From Branchiostoma belcheri (Eukaryota > Chordata > Leptocardii > Amphioxiformes > Branchiostomatidae): a DNA stretch of 64,000 bases. The stretch lies in NCBI RefSeq assembly GCF_001625305.1, contig NW_017804231.1:879763-943762 (forward strand), written 5' to 3'. Below the pieces are notes generated by a model. The model saw only the letters and a program-made list of their open reading frames with translations, had not been told where the DNA came from and did not search any database. The translations under genes were made by a program, and so were the position numbers. Shown here piece by piece: positions 53,259 to 64,000 of this stretch (its first letter is position 1; each line of letters starts with the position of its first letter).

Positions 53259-55106
53259 CCCTCCCCCAAAAAATTAGAGAGACACGGCCGCCACGCCGCT
53301 AATAGTCATGCCAGGTGTTTCCCATGCCATAGGAGTCATCTTTGTCTGAAAATATACAGTTATCCTATTACTGTCGTTTTCGAATTATTAGGGCAGCCAA
53401 CGGCGGTTAACTGATTAGCAAGAACGGCAGTATTGTCAGAGTGTTTGGGACAAGGAAGCTGAGGGCGACTGGATCAGTATCTAAATATAACCATTGAAGT
53501 TCAAGGGTAGCAATGGTAAGACAACTATTAAGATGGATTACAGACTTTTTACCTTGTGGAGACATTTCATAATACTGCGAGTTGACAGAGCTAAATTTAA
53601 CTCCAAACATATTCGATTGGCTGACGCAACTTATATTCAATAGCAACTTTCACATAACATTGAGATATATAAATGCAGACACATGTTTAGACATATAACT
53701 GCAGTTTCATTTAATGTGCTAATAAAAGCCTAAAATATATAGTGCAAGTAATCAAATGATATCTCATGTGATATGAATGAAAATGAGTTTCAATCTCCTA
53801 TCACGATGGTCAAATTTGGGCCCAAATATTCCAACCTTTTATCGAACCGAATCATGTTCGATATGACGTCAATCGAATCGAACCATGTTCGATATGACGT
53901 CAATCGAACCGAACGTTCGTTCGATCCGGGGTCACCCGCGGTCATGTACAGTAAACCCGCGGCTTCAAGCCAGTTTTTACCCGGATACCGCCTAACAGCA
54001 AAAAATTCACCTTTTCACAAATAGAAACCAATTTCGGAACAGTATATCTTTGCACTGTTTTATAGTGGATATGTAACATGTAACGAAGCTACTGCCGTAA
54101 TCATGTGTGACCTTGAAGATCGTAATTGTTGTTTACGGGGCTGTAAGTTATCCCCTGCACTTGCTCACACGGTCTGACATGCGTGCAAACATGGTATTTA
54201 AACCGCAACAAAAACAAATTCAATTTACCTCAAAAACGTTTTAAATTGTAGGCAAGACAAAAATCTCGATCTGTGTCGGACGGATTTTTTAAAGATGGCG
54301 GCTTTCTGGAATTATCCGTCTCGGAAGTTGAAAAAGCGCATTTTTTGGCGATTTTTTCGACCTTTGCAACACTTTAACTTTGAAATAAAGAAAACTGTCC
54401 GACTCAAATCTTAATTTTGTTATACTGTTCTCTAAAATGCAAAAATATGGAATTTTCTGGAAGATTTGGGGTCGGTTTAAATCAGTTGTTTGGTTATTGA
54501 CGTCGATTGTTCTAGAATAAGCATTCGACGAGTTGAGAGTAATTTCTAACACATTTAAGCATTGTAATAAAAACAACAACATTTGAGGTATATGCAGTGC
54601 GGATTTTATCACATTTGGATGAGAGAGTCCCCGTGAAACTGTTTATTATTGTTTAAGAAAAAATTCACCGTTGAGACTGGCTCCACGGAAGCCGCGCGTG
54701 GAACCCCGGTAACCTGATACCCCTCCGTAGAATTGGAAACTTTACCCTAGAAATTGACCGCCGTGTATATCATGTACGTGACGTCTATCATGTACGTGAC
54801 GTCACATTGAATCGAATAAGCTACCAAGGACCGGCTAAAATGTAGATTTTTAATCCCCTCGCTTCAACACTGTAAACCACCTATCTATTTTTATCAGTAT
54901 ACAGACATTACAACACTTCGTCCAGACATTTCGACTTGCATGTTTACTGCAAGTGAGAACACGGAAGTAGAACGCACGTCATGGGTGCTTTGAGCCCTGT
55001 TTTCACCTGTATCTTCCACCACAAGGTGACATTTTACCCGCGCTTTAAACGTAGTGCTAACATATACATTAAACGTGTCAAACAGTATACGAGTGAATTC
55101 ACTTAC

Positions 55107-55230
55107 TTTTCTGTTCAGTTTCACGGTGTAGATTTAGCGCTGACGAAACTCAAATGTACTCTGATCTCCGGGAGTACTCTTGTTTTATAGCCGAGAGGCT
55201 GATGGGAATGGGACTTACCGCCATAGTTTC
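55107..55230 (-). other. Candidate untranslated first exon of ZNFX1-like B
   Basis: On the minus strand the segment ends at a strong donor (aaaa then gtaagt). It contains agagtacatttgagtttcg, like agagtgcagctgagtttcg in the mirrored segment of ZNFX1-like C, which also ends at a donor. It carries gaaactgaac, one base from the ISRE core GAAANNGAAA. The 5' limit is approximate. Confidence 0.4.
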
Positions 55231-55240
55231 GCATACGTCA
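55225..55240. promoter_or_regulatory. Composite AGTTTC / ACGTCA motif, promoter-proximal (B)
   Basis: AGTTTCGCATACGTCA, at the presumed start region of ZNFX1-like B. With two flanking bases on the left the 18 bases at 55223-55240 are repeated exactly in reverse complement at 56180-56197 beside ZNFX1-like C. Confidence 0.5.
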
Positions 55241-55521
55241 GCCTTTTGTATTGACCCGCACAGACCTGTTGATGCACAGAGTAGCGATATCGGACCTGCA
55301 AACTGTTTGATGCATATTTATACGGCACATGCAACGAAGATGACCCATGAACCTTTATTACAATGGTATTATAATTACATTTCTGAATATCTGTGAGTGA
55401 CTTGTCACAAAGTACAACTGAGCTTGTAGCCCACCTGGCTACTATCTGATGTCCAGACGGACCATCTATACGATTTTATATCTCGCTTGCCGGGGCTTTC
55501 CGATGAGGGCATACATGTAGC

Positions 55522-55536
55522 AGTTTCGTGACGTCA
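55522..55536. promoter_or_regulatory. Composite AGTTTC / ACGTCA motif, distal (B)
   Basis: AGTTTCGTGACGTCA, in a block that also matches the upstream region of ZNFX1-like A (gatgtccagacggaccatc, gccggggctttccgatg). Confidence 0.45.
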
Positions 55537-56179
55537 CTCCTCGCCGCACCCTTGTTTACGGACGTATTGCCTGTATTGACCGTTCTATGCAGGCGTACAG
55601 GTGTTGTCTTCTTATGCACAACTACAGCGTGTATCATGATGTAGTACACTGTACTGTGGTACAGTTGTTGCTGCAATCTAATATATTTGCTGTGTTCATT
55701 CAAACGGAAAGCTTCTTAAAGTATCGCATACAAAGAGAAATCCCTTAATCAGTGGAAAACAAATAGATACTTTGCCAATTATTTTTATAGTGTGTCAGTT
55801 CCTAGTTTGCTTTATAATCTATGGAACCTTTTCAGTCCTAGGCACAGAGGTTGCGACATACTATAGAGCGACCACCTTATCAGCTACGCTTGTTGACTTA
55901 AATCACACGTAAACCCCCGAAAGTTCGGAGGGGGGGGGGGCTAAACTTAAACAAAAGGCTTGTTTACTTGCCCCTTTGATCGCCATACCTTTTACAAAGA
56001 TCACGTTTCACCTACTGAAACTTGGACAAATTTTTCATTGAATAGTCTACATTCCTGTCGGTAGTATTAAGTTTAGTTGGTCAACGTTATTACAAACATT
56101 CCCAATATTTCGAGTAGGAATACTTAACAGCAGCCTGAGGTCTTGAATGTATATATCATGTGTCGAGGTCAACCGTGAG

Positions 56180-56195
56180 TGACGTATGCGAAACT
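56180..56195. promoter_or_regulatory. Composite AGTTTC / ACGTCA motif, promoter-proximal (C)
   Basis: TGACGTATGCGAAACT on the plus strand, the mirror image of 55225-55240. It is followed by aagtcccattccc (56216-56228), which is the reverse complement of 55204-55216. Confidence 0.5.
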
Positions 56196-56229
56196 ATAGA
56201 GTATGCTGTAACGGGAAGTCCCATTCCCA

Positions 56230-56364
56230 TGATCCTCTCGGCTCATGATAAGGAAACAATAGTCCGTTCGTACATCAGAGTGCAGCTGAGTTTCGCCAGT
56301 TCTGCATCGTACATTTCAGCAAGAAAGAGAAGTTAGAGACTTCACGAAAATCTGACTTGTTTAA
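56230..56364 (+). other. Candidate untranslated first exon of ZNFX1-like C
   Basis: Ends at a good donor (ttaag then gtgagt). It contains agagtgcagctgagtttcg, matching the mirrored exon of B, and gaaagagaag, one base from the ISRE core GAAANNGAAA. The next acceptor is ccctggtag ending at 58919, 37 bases before the ATG. The 5' limit is approximate. Confidence 0.4.
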
Positions 56365-57466
56365 GGTGAGTTTTTGCTGTGTTTAAATGCTTGTTTTTTC
56401 CGCAGGTGAACTCACCTGTCTGAAGTAGGTGTTGCATTTTTACTTCCGTGTTTGCACCTGTCGAAAGCGTGACAAGCTGTCTTTTACTTACCATACAAAT
56501 TGGGGATTCGGAGTAGACTATTCTGGTGGTAAGACATATATATATATGTTCTTTGCTTGTTTTACATCCAATGTTGTGTCATGGCAATCGTAGAGCAAAT
56601 CTTTGCTGTCATTACAGACATTAAATGATTTAGTACTAGATATCAGTTGCATTCCGAGCCATATGAACTGTTTAACATGTACTAGTATTTATCTGTGTTA
56701 CAATCTATGTTCTTAATACCACGAGCTATTTGTATGTTAGCAAGTGAAGGCGTTGAAGGCATTGTCGCAATTTCCTGAGCATTGCATGCCGAAATATTTT
56801 AGGTGGCGTTCAGTTTCTCGTTAACGTACAACATTTCTTTAGCTCGAAATTATAAATAAGTCTGTGACCTCACTGATCCAAGACCATCGATCCAACTACT
56901 GTGACCTCAGCCTCTTTTACACGATTTTTAACTGCCCGTGGCTGATTGGGCCACGCCTAGTGGACGGACTACAAGAAGCGTGGTGTAGCCGGCTAACTGT
57001 ATCCTTAAATGCTGATTTAGTTGGGCCCAAAGAAATGTATAATTTATACGCCCTCGCGTAGCCTCCATAAACTGTCCCCTAGCGGTGTTTTTATTACTGC
57101 AGTTACTATTACTACTATAAACATATTGACATCAGCGATAAAAGAGGCCGAGTTCAATATTGTTTGTCATTCTGATCACGTATCGTCACGGGATTAGAAT
57201 AAGACAGCAATAAGCAACCCTGAAAGCAATGTAACATTCGTCGTATGCTTTTTTGTCTCACAAGATTTTCAGCAAGTCTATGTAAGTTGTTGCATCTTAA
57301 CAGACGTGGTAGTGTTGAGAAACTTCTAAACGTTTTATAAAAAGTGCACGAAAGAAGAATGAAGGTGTCATACTTTGGTCACCCATGTGACTAAACTTTA
57401 TCGGCTATAGAATGTCTGTTGTTTGCCTCTCATATCACTGGAGCAATCGGTAAAAAATACTTGTAG

Positions 57467-57518
57467 AAGGGGAGGGGCAGTGAAACTTGGAAGGGAGCCA
57501 AGTTTCTGTTGACCGACC
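57467..57518 (-). repeat. Right arm of a long-range inverted repeat
   Basis: Contains gaaacttggaagggagccaa and gtttctgttgaccgac; reverse complement of 53210-53258 with a few differences. Similar gaaacttggctcgctt sequence lies in the upstream repeats of ZNFX1-like A. Confidence 0.75.
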
Positions 57519-58956
57519 GTCGGATGGTAGTACGAGCGACTTGATTGGCCAACAGGTGTCACCCGTTTTATACGCGTACTTTGATTGGCTGGCAGGTGCG
57601 CAACCGAACAAACTGTTGCTGTTATCTGGATTATGGGGTCCGTTGTAAGCATGAAGATTGTTGGCGACATAAATAGTTGATCGCATATAACTACCGAGAA
57701 GCTCAAAACTTGGGTGAAACGGAGATCGAATCGTCCACTGATTTTCGCGAATAGGAGGGGGGTGTGGTGGGGTCCTGATGAATTTTTGCTCGCGGCGATC
57801 CTTGGACTGAGACTTTACCACGTATGCGCTATTTTGGAGCTCATGTTGGGTTTGACATCATCTTTATTGAATTGGCAAAACAATTAAAACAATACGCACG
57901 ATGAAGAGTTAAAAACGCCTCGGTCGGCCCCTTCAGACAGATCAACATTGATCCAGGCGCAAGGTTAAGGACAAAAAATCGCTGTGCATCAGTCATCGAT
58001 AAATACATTCTATTGCACGTTATTTTGTATTTTACTATTATTGCACATGTTTACGGTGGTTACCGGCTGGAAAACAGTCCTGAAGGGGACTCCCACACAG
58101 GGGTTTGTTGTTATTCTAAATGCCTATATTATAATCAAACTTTTAAAAGTTTTTTAGACTTTAAAACGTCCCTGCCAAATAGTAGAATTTAGAATTAAAT
58201 TTTAAAAACAACTATTTTACTGAAATGTGTAACTTGTTGATTTTCTTCATGTAAGATTTATTTTCCTGGTAAATTTTCTTCTCATGCCATTACATTCTTT
58301 GTATCACAATCATCCTGAGTCACATCCTTTCCCTTACTGACCAGTCCCTGGACATGCCCAAATAAGGCTAGGGCCAGGCGGTCAGGACGTGTGCCGCCCT
58401 AGACCCCTGGGAAGATAGTCATTAGGAAGTGTCATTCAAAGCTCGCCCACTGTTTCCTAGTAGAGGGCTGCTGAAAGTGACTGTACCAGGAATGTCTCAG
58501 GATGTCCAAGGAAATACACTGCAACTCTTACAATCAATAATAAAATACATCCTACAAGGTTAGAGCACCCTATTACACCAATCAGTTTGGTCCCAAGATG
58601 GAGGTCATGACGTATCAGGCTAACGACTCATTATATTTACCTTCGCAGAAGGTAAACATATTGTTTTTGCTCTGGAACGGACGGCTGTCACCATGGTAAC
58701 GGGTAACGTAGCAGACGCCTTGTGGTGTTGGGTTACATTTTGTAGCAGAACAGAGTTGGAGGGGCTGCTCACAATGTATATTGAATATGAATGTGTTTGA
58801 GTGAGAATAAACAGTTGTAGTTTGTTAGGCTTGATCAGGTGAACGTAAACATTATGTATTTGCTCTGACAATGTTATAATATATAATCTACCTTTCTAAT
58901 TTTCATTTCCCCCTGGTAGCGATTGGTGTGTGCTCTTGTGAGGCCAGCCCTTCCCC

Positions 58957-61900
58957 ATGGACAGAGGAAGGGGGTTCGGCTACCGGGGGCGTGGCCGTGG
59001 ACGCGGCAACTTTGGCGGGAGGGGTGGGCAGCGTGGTGGATGGAGGGGCAGAGGAGGTGGCGATCCGCAGGATAGGTGAGTACAAAATGGAGCTTTATAA
59101 TAATGTAGGTACATTGTTAACGTTACATTGTATTCTTAAACGTTGTTTTATTGAATATTCATCCAGTTCAGTTGAATTTTCAGTCTAGGTCCTATGAGTT
59201 TATTTTGGTTTTGGTCAACTTGTTTCAGAACGACAGGCAGTGATACTGACGAGGTGTACGAATAAGACAATGTACGAAATGACAACTTAACTTATACCAT
59301 CTGTTGTATGTAAATGTATAACAGAAATGGACAAGCCAGCGGCAACTCGGAAAGACGGCGGGACAGGGTCATCAGACCGATCGGGTACCGGAGGTTACAG
59401 GAACTGTGTGAGAAGGACCCGAAAGAGGTGACAGAAAACTCACATAAGTCTATGAAACGTAAATTATATTACATAGAACTGATGAATTATTGTATGTACT
59501 TGCCAAAGGTAGGTTTGTTGGTCACTTCCCTTTTGTTACCTCCATGAAATAGTAGGTGCTTTTTTGCCTGGATGATGTTTTGGTGTATATCTCAGGATAA
59601 GTCGGACGGAATGGGATGATATTTAGCAGTTGGGTAGGTGGGGTAAAGTGAATTGTGTAGGTCGACTTTGGTACTGCAGTAGGAATTTTTTTTTAAAATA
59701 TCCGGCTAATGATCTCAAGAACCGCTGGATGAAATGCGATCATCAAGCAAAGTGTCAAAGGGTATCTATAGCTGGGACTAAAACACGATTCAAATCTCAC
59801 GTCAACCCTGCATGAGATCCTATCCGGTGGGGCATCAGTTTGGAAATGTGACGGTTTCACACATACTCTTTCGTCTATTTCAGGTCGTTCTGACGTTAGT
59901 GGAGCGGACTAGCGGATGTAAGGAACTTCTAGACGAGACCTCCATCAGAAAAGACCTGGTGGCACTGCTACTCCGCGTTCTCGCACGAGCCTGTGACTGT
60001 TCGTCTTCTCCTGGTATGAGAAATTCACTGTCTTATTGAATATCCAGTGGCAGCTCAGCAATAATGATTTTTCCATGGGTTGTCATGGAAAATGCCCAAT
60101 ATATGGATGATTTTTTTTGTGTGTGGGGGGATCCTTGTTGTAATTCATTAGCTCCTTTCGTACTTGGTAGCAAACACCAGCGTATAGGCTGTACATATTT
60201 CTAAATCTCCAGCCAGTGTCTCCAGCTATTGTTCAAAGTTTGACGATATGGCTACATGATGAAACATTACGGGTCTGTAGTATATAATGTTTACATGTAT
60301 ACTACAGAGGACACTCCGGCATTAGCTCATGTTCCGCTGATACAGACTTCAAACTCTAACTACTCCTGCTAACTTCTCAGAGAACACCATGAAGCTGTTG
60401 GTGATGGTCCGCTACTCCAAGTTCCTGACCGGGGCCCTTGCGATGTACTTCGCGGTAATGCCGGCAGAGAGCTCGTACCACGCACAGCAGGAGTTCCAAG
60501 AACCAATCAAATGTGCTCTCCGGTTGTTCCGTGAGCTCCTGGACAGGTCTGCCAGTTCCCACATTGAGGTACGCAACATGCTAATGAGCATTTATTATCC
60601 TACCCTGACTAAATCGCGCTCCTAGCGGCCCGTTAGCCTGGTGTCGGGGCTGGGTCTCTTCAGTTCTGCAGGAGCGCTTCTCCGCCCGTCTCAGCTAGGT
60701 TCAACGATAGGTTTTGCACGACGAGAGTTCAATTACGGTGGGGCTAATCAACTCCTGGCGTACAAAATTCTATTAGCAAAGCTCCTACAGGCGTAACACT
60801 CCCAATGTGCGGCCTGTTATTGAGCTAGACGGGGGAGCCTGCCCCAACCACAATAGACGCCCGACAGTTGCCACCTCCTTTTAGAGGAGGTCAATTAACC
60901 CCGGCAGCGATTGTGTAGACACAGGCTAATTATTATCTTTGTTATCATCATCGCGTTGCCATTGAAATGTTCCTGCAGGTAGGGGTCCCTTTGGCAGTGT
61001 TAGGGACTACTATAAACACTCTCAGAGCAGTAAGCACTGTTGTGGACGACGACATAGAGATAGGCCTGGCGGAGGTTGAATCGCGCAGAGACGCCATTAT
61101 TGAAGCCACGCACAGAGGAGCGGTTTTAAGAGACGACGACGGAACACTTGCCACACGTCTGGACCGACAACTTCAGCTCGAGACGCCTCCAGACGACTTC
61201 AGGGAACTGTCGGTCATCCCGACTTTCGAAGACATCCACACTGACAAGGAACCGTTTCTTCGCCCCAACATCGTCCGTGGCCGCTACCCTGACGTGGACA
61301 CGTATCTGGACGTCCAGTTCAGGCTGCTGCGAGAAGACTTCGTACGGCCTCTACGAGAGGGTATTTCGGAGTTCCTGGACATGCGTAGACGGGGACTGGG
61401 CCATGATCGCCGGCTCCAAGACATCCGTGTCTACCATGACGTCCACGTGGTTCACCCCATCTGCACGAACAGTGGCATCGTCTACAGGATCCAGTTCGAC
61501 GCTGCAAGACTCCGAGGGGTTCGCTGGCGCTCCACAAAGCGTCTCATTTTCGGCTCCCTCCTCTGCCTCTCCAAAGACGAGTTCAAGACCATGTTCTTCG
61601 TGACGGTCGCAAACCGCGACCCAAAACAGCTGGAACAGGGGTCCGTAGAAGTTCGGTTCGAACAGAACCTCGAAGCCGCATCAGCCATCAGCCCCACTGA
61701 GACGTTCATCATGGTAGAGACATCTGCCTACTTCGAAGCCTACCGACACGTCCTGAAAGGTCTTCAAGAGGTTCGGCAGAACACAATGCCGTTCACCAAG
61801 TACATCGTGGACTGCGACTGCGCCAACGGCGTGAATCCACCGGCCTATCTAAGAGGGAGGTTCGGGGATGTCCACTACGACCTCAGAGCTCTAGTTGAGA

Positions 61901-63938
61901 CCCCAGGCAAGAGATAGTGAGACATCGTGTGAGGCGTGTGAGGCCAAGGTTGTTTGGCTCCGATCTTGAAGAATCAGATGACTCGGACGAAGAGGTCGTT
62001 GATGTATACGACGACAACAACCCACATTTTGGTAGATCTCGGGCAGTTCCTATTCTACGAGAGGATAGGTGGCCTTCTGCTGATGCTCTGCATCTTGACG
62101 ACTCCCAATATCAAGCCGTGAAGATGGCACTGACGAAAGAGTTCTCTGTTATCCAGGGCCCACCAGGAACTGGCAAAACTTACATCGGGCTCAAGATCGT
62201 TCAAGCTCTGCTGAAGAACAAGAGCGTGTGGCTGAGGAATCAAGATCTGCAGAACAGCCCAACCAGGCCCATCCTTGTGGTTTGTTACACAAACCATGCC
62301 CTGGATCAGTTCCTAGAAGGCATTTCTGAGTTCCACCCAACAGGCATTGTGAGAGTGGGAGGTCGAAGCCGTAGTGAGAAGATGGAGCAGTTCCAACTGA
62401 AGACCATCCGGTTCAGTAAGAGGAAGGATAGAAAAGTCCCTCGGTACATCCACGAGGGCGGTGCAGAGGCAAGGAATGACATGCAACGCTATCAGCAACA
62501 GATGGAGATGGCTGTAGCACAGATGATGGCGACGCAAAGAGGACTCATTCACGAAGATGCTCTGATGCCGTTCATGGAGGAAAACCACAAAGACACATTG
62601 ATGAACATGTGGCTCGTGGCCAACGACGATGCATTTGGGTGGTCCGGTGCTGAACAGAAGGGCTCTGTAATGGTGCAGTGGCTTTGCCTCACGGGAACTG
62701 TCTTCATACTGCCAACAGAAGATGGGCAAAACCAACCCGAAGAAGGGGACGAAGAGGAGGAAGCGGTGGAGCAAGAAGACGAGGAAATCGACGTCATGGA
62801 AGAAGCCGACTTGTTGGAGGAACAGCGTTTGCTGGACGACGATGAGCTGCCCTACGGCCATAGCAAGAGGGGGAGGGCAAAGAAAAATGTCGTTGCCGTG
62901 GATCTCGCACTCGATGTGGAAGCGCTACAGCTACAGGAACACCAGGCAGGAAACCAGGGTGAATGGCAGGTACAAACTAACGCAAAGAAGAAGAAACAGA
63001 GAGTGAAGCATGAGCTCAGCAAGACAGACATGATGACCGACACTGAAGTTCGCCACGTCCAAAATGTCTGGACGTTGCAGCCACGCGACCGATGGCGCCT
63101 CTATCGTCACTGGGTGGCCAAGTACTGTGCCAAGTACAAGGATTCAATCAAAGACTATGAGCGAGAGTACGAACGCGCGGCTAAACGTCTCACGGAGTTC
63201 CAGAGCCAAGAGGACGGGGAGATAATGAAAGAAGCAACCGTCATCGGAATGACCACTACTGGTGCTGCCAAACACCAATCACTTCTGCAAGACATCAAGC
63301 CTTCTATCATAGTTGTAGAGGAGGCAGCAGAAGTTCTGGAGGCCCACATCGTCACAACGCTGTCTCAGCAGTGCCAACACCTCATCCTTATCGGCGATCA
63401 CCAGCAGCTCCGTCCCAACCCAACCGTCTACCAACTGGCAAAGAAATACAACATGGACATCTCCCTGTTCGAGCGAATGGTAAAGAACGACATGCAGTGT
63501 CAGCGGCTTCAGTCTCAGCATCGCATGCGGCCAGAGTTCGCTCGGCTCCTGACGCCGCACATCTACGAGTCGCTGGACAACCACGAATCGGTGCTCAACT
63601 TCGACAACATCAAGGGCGTCTCGTCCAACATGTTCTTTGTGGATCACAGCTACTGGGAAGCGCACGACACCGACACAAAAAGCCGGTCCAACATGCACGA
63701 GGCTCGATTCATGGCCAGCTTCTGCCGCTACCTGCTTCAGCAAGGATACAGGCCGTCCCAAATCACCATCCTCACCACGTACACGGGCCAACTCTTCAAC
63801 TTCAAGAAGGTCATGCCGCGGCAGGTCTTCGAGGGTGTTCGCGTCTGCGCCGTGGACAACTTTCAGGGAGAGGAGAACGACATCATCCTGCTGTCACTAG
63901 TGAGGAGCAATGACGAGGGCAACGTGGGATTCCTCAAG
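58957..63938 (+). CDS. ZNFX1-like RNA helicase C (partial at window end, one apparent frameshift)
   Basis: Exons 58957-59075, 59325-59427, 59884-60013, 60381-60568 and 60979-63938; the last ends at a gtacgt donor and the zinc-finger exons lie beyond the window. Exons 3 and 4 have the same lengths (130 and 188) as in paralogue B. It encodes the Arg/Gly tail (RGRGRGRGNFGGRGGQRGG), the N-terminal helical region (LLDETSIRKDLVALLLRVLA; ALRLFRELLDRS) and the SF1 helicase: Walker A GPPGTGKT at about 62157-62180, VVEEAAEVLEAHI, LILIGDHQQLRP, QSQHRMRPEFARLL, FQGEENDIILLSLV. In exon 5 one A is missing at about 61905 compared with B (ccagg where B has ccaagg), which gives a stop at 61915-61917; one base over, the frame is open from about 61908 to the window end with all helicase motifs intact. 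So it is either a functional gene with a sequence error, a polymorphic null allele, or a very recent pseudogene. Confidence 0.85.
60633..60929. mobile_element. MITE-like element in an intron of ZNFX1-like C
   Basis: A block of about 297 bp starting ttagcctggtgtc and ending agacacaggctaa; the ends are imperfect inverted repeats (ttagcctg-gtgtc against ttagcctg-tgtct). It is richer in GC than the flanking intron and has no counterpart in the same intron of paralogue B, whose intron is also longer than 460 bp. No clear target duplication beyond a possible TTA was found. A non-autonomous DNA transposon is the best guess. Confidence 0.5.
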
Positions 63939-64000
63939 GTACGTAGATGGTGCAGGGTCGATCTTTTCTGGCCTTTGATTGTCTTTAAATGGAACACTAC

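Larger units (their letters stand above)
52936..58956. other. Inverted, divergent intergenic region between ZNFX1-like B and C
   Basis: No coding gene is supported. The two halves are partly mirror images: 53210-53258 matches the reverse complement of 57467-57518, 55185-55240 matches that of 56180-56270, and candidate untranslated first exons lie on each side. The rest is AT-rich intron-like sequence. At 53863-53912 gttcgatatgacgtcaatcg occurs twice. The interval also contains the block at 55446-55545 shared with the upstream repeats of ZNFX1-like A. Confidence 0.65.

Noticed and set aside
56864-57061. 65-codon plus-strand frame in the B/C intergenic region
   Set aside because: Length within chance expectation; it lies in the likely first intron of ZNFX1-like C and has no splice or homology support.
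63371-63913. 180-codon plus-strand frame near the window end
   Set aside because: Out-of-frame reading of the ZNFX1-like C helicase exon; the true frame runs off the window and contains all the motifs.

Overview
Eukaryotic genomic DNA: AT-rich, intron-rich, with split genes using GT-AG (and at least one GC-AG) introns. The gene set (an ANKRD11/12 homologue, NDUFV2, an ANKRD60-like protein, ZNFX1-type helicases, a membrane-anchored H-type lectin) and the YxxAxxV cytoplasmic tail of the lectin fit an invertebrate chordate, most likely a lancelet (Branchiostoma). The species is an inference. No prokaryotic, viral-genome, CRISPR, tRNA or rRNA feature was found.

Layout. 1-4.6 kb: non-coding 5' part of the first gene. 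4.6-19.3 kb (+): ANKRD11/12-like nuclear regulator in ten coding exons, one of 4.8 kb. 21.4-24.3 kb (-): NDUFV2, the 24 kDa Fe-S subunit of mitochondrial complex I, in eight exons. 25.0-28.1 kb (+): a ubiquitin-like plus ankyrin protein (ANKRD60-like), head to head with NDUFV2 across 675 bp. 29.6-34.7 kb (-): ZNFX1-like A. 38.2-43.9 kb (+): type II membrane protein with a heptad-repeat coiled-coil stalk and an H-type lectin head, carrying a young non-autonomous LTR element in an intron. 45.2-52.9 kb (-): ZNFX1-like B, full length (about 1845 aa). 59.0 kb to the window end (+): ZNFX1-like C, head to head with B, cut by the window edge and carrying one apparent frameshift.

How it fits together. 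The left third is conserved housekeeping and chromatin gene content; ANKRD12 and NDUFV2 are also neighbours in human. The right two thirds look like a lineage-specific expansion of ZNFX1-type RNA helicases (family known for antiviral RNA sensing and small-RNA biology), with a lectin between two copies. A and B share 5' and 3' flanking sequence, so they arose by segmental duplication. B and C share an inverted promoter region. Upstream DNA of all three copies or their shared flanks carries a recurring composite motif, AGTTTC followed after 3-4 bases by ACGTCA (IRF half-site plus CRE/ATF-like), a candidate stress- or virus-responsive element.

Caveat. At least five single-base frame breaks lie in otherwise well-conserved exons (three in the ANKRD11/12-like gene, one in the ANKRD60-like gene, one in ZNFX1-like C). 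Assembly indels may explain some or all of them. Exon limits were set by hand from splice consensus, reading phase and comparison among paralogues.
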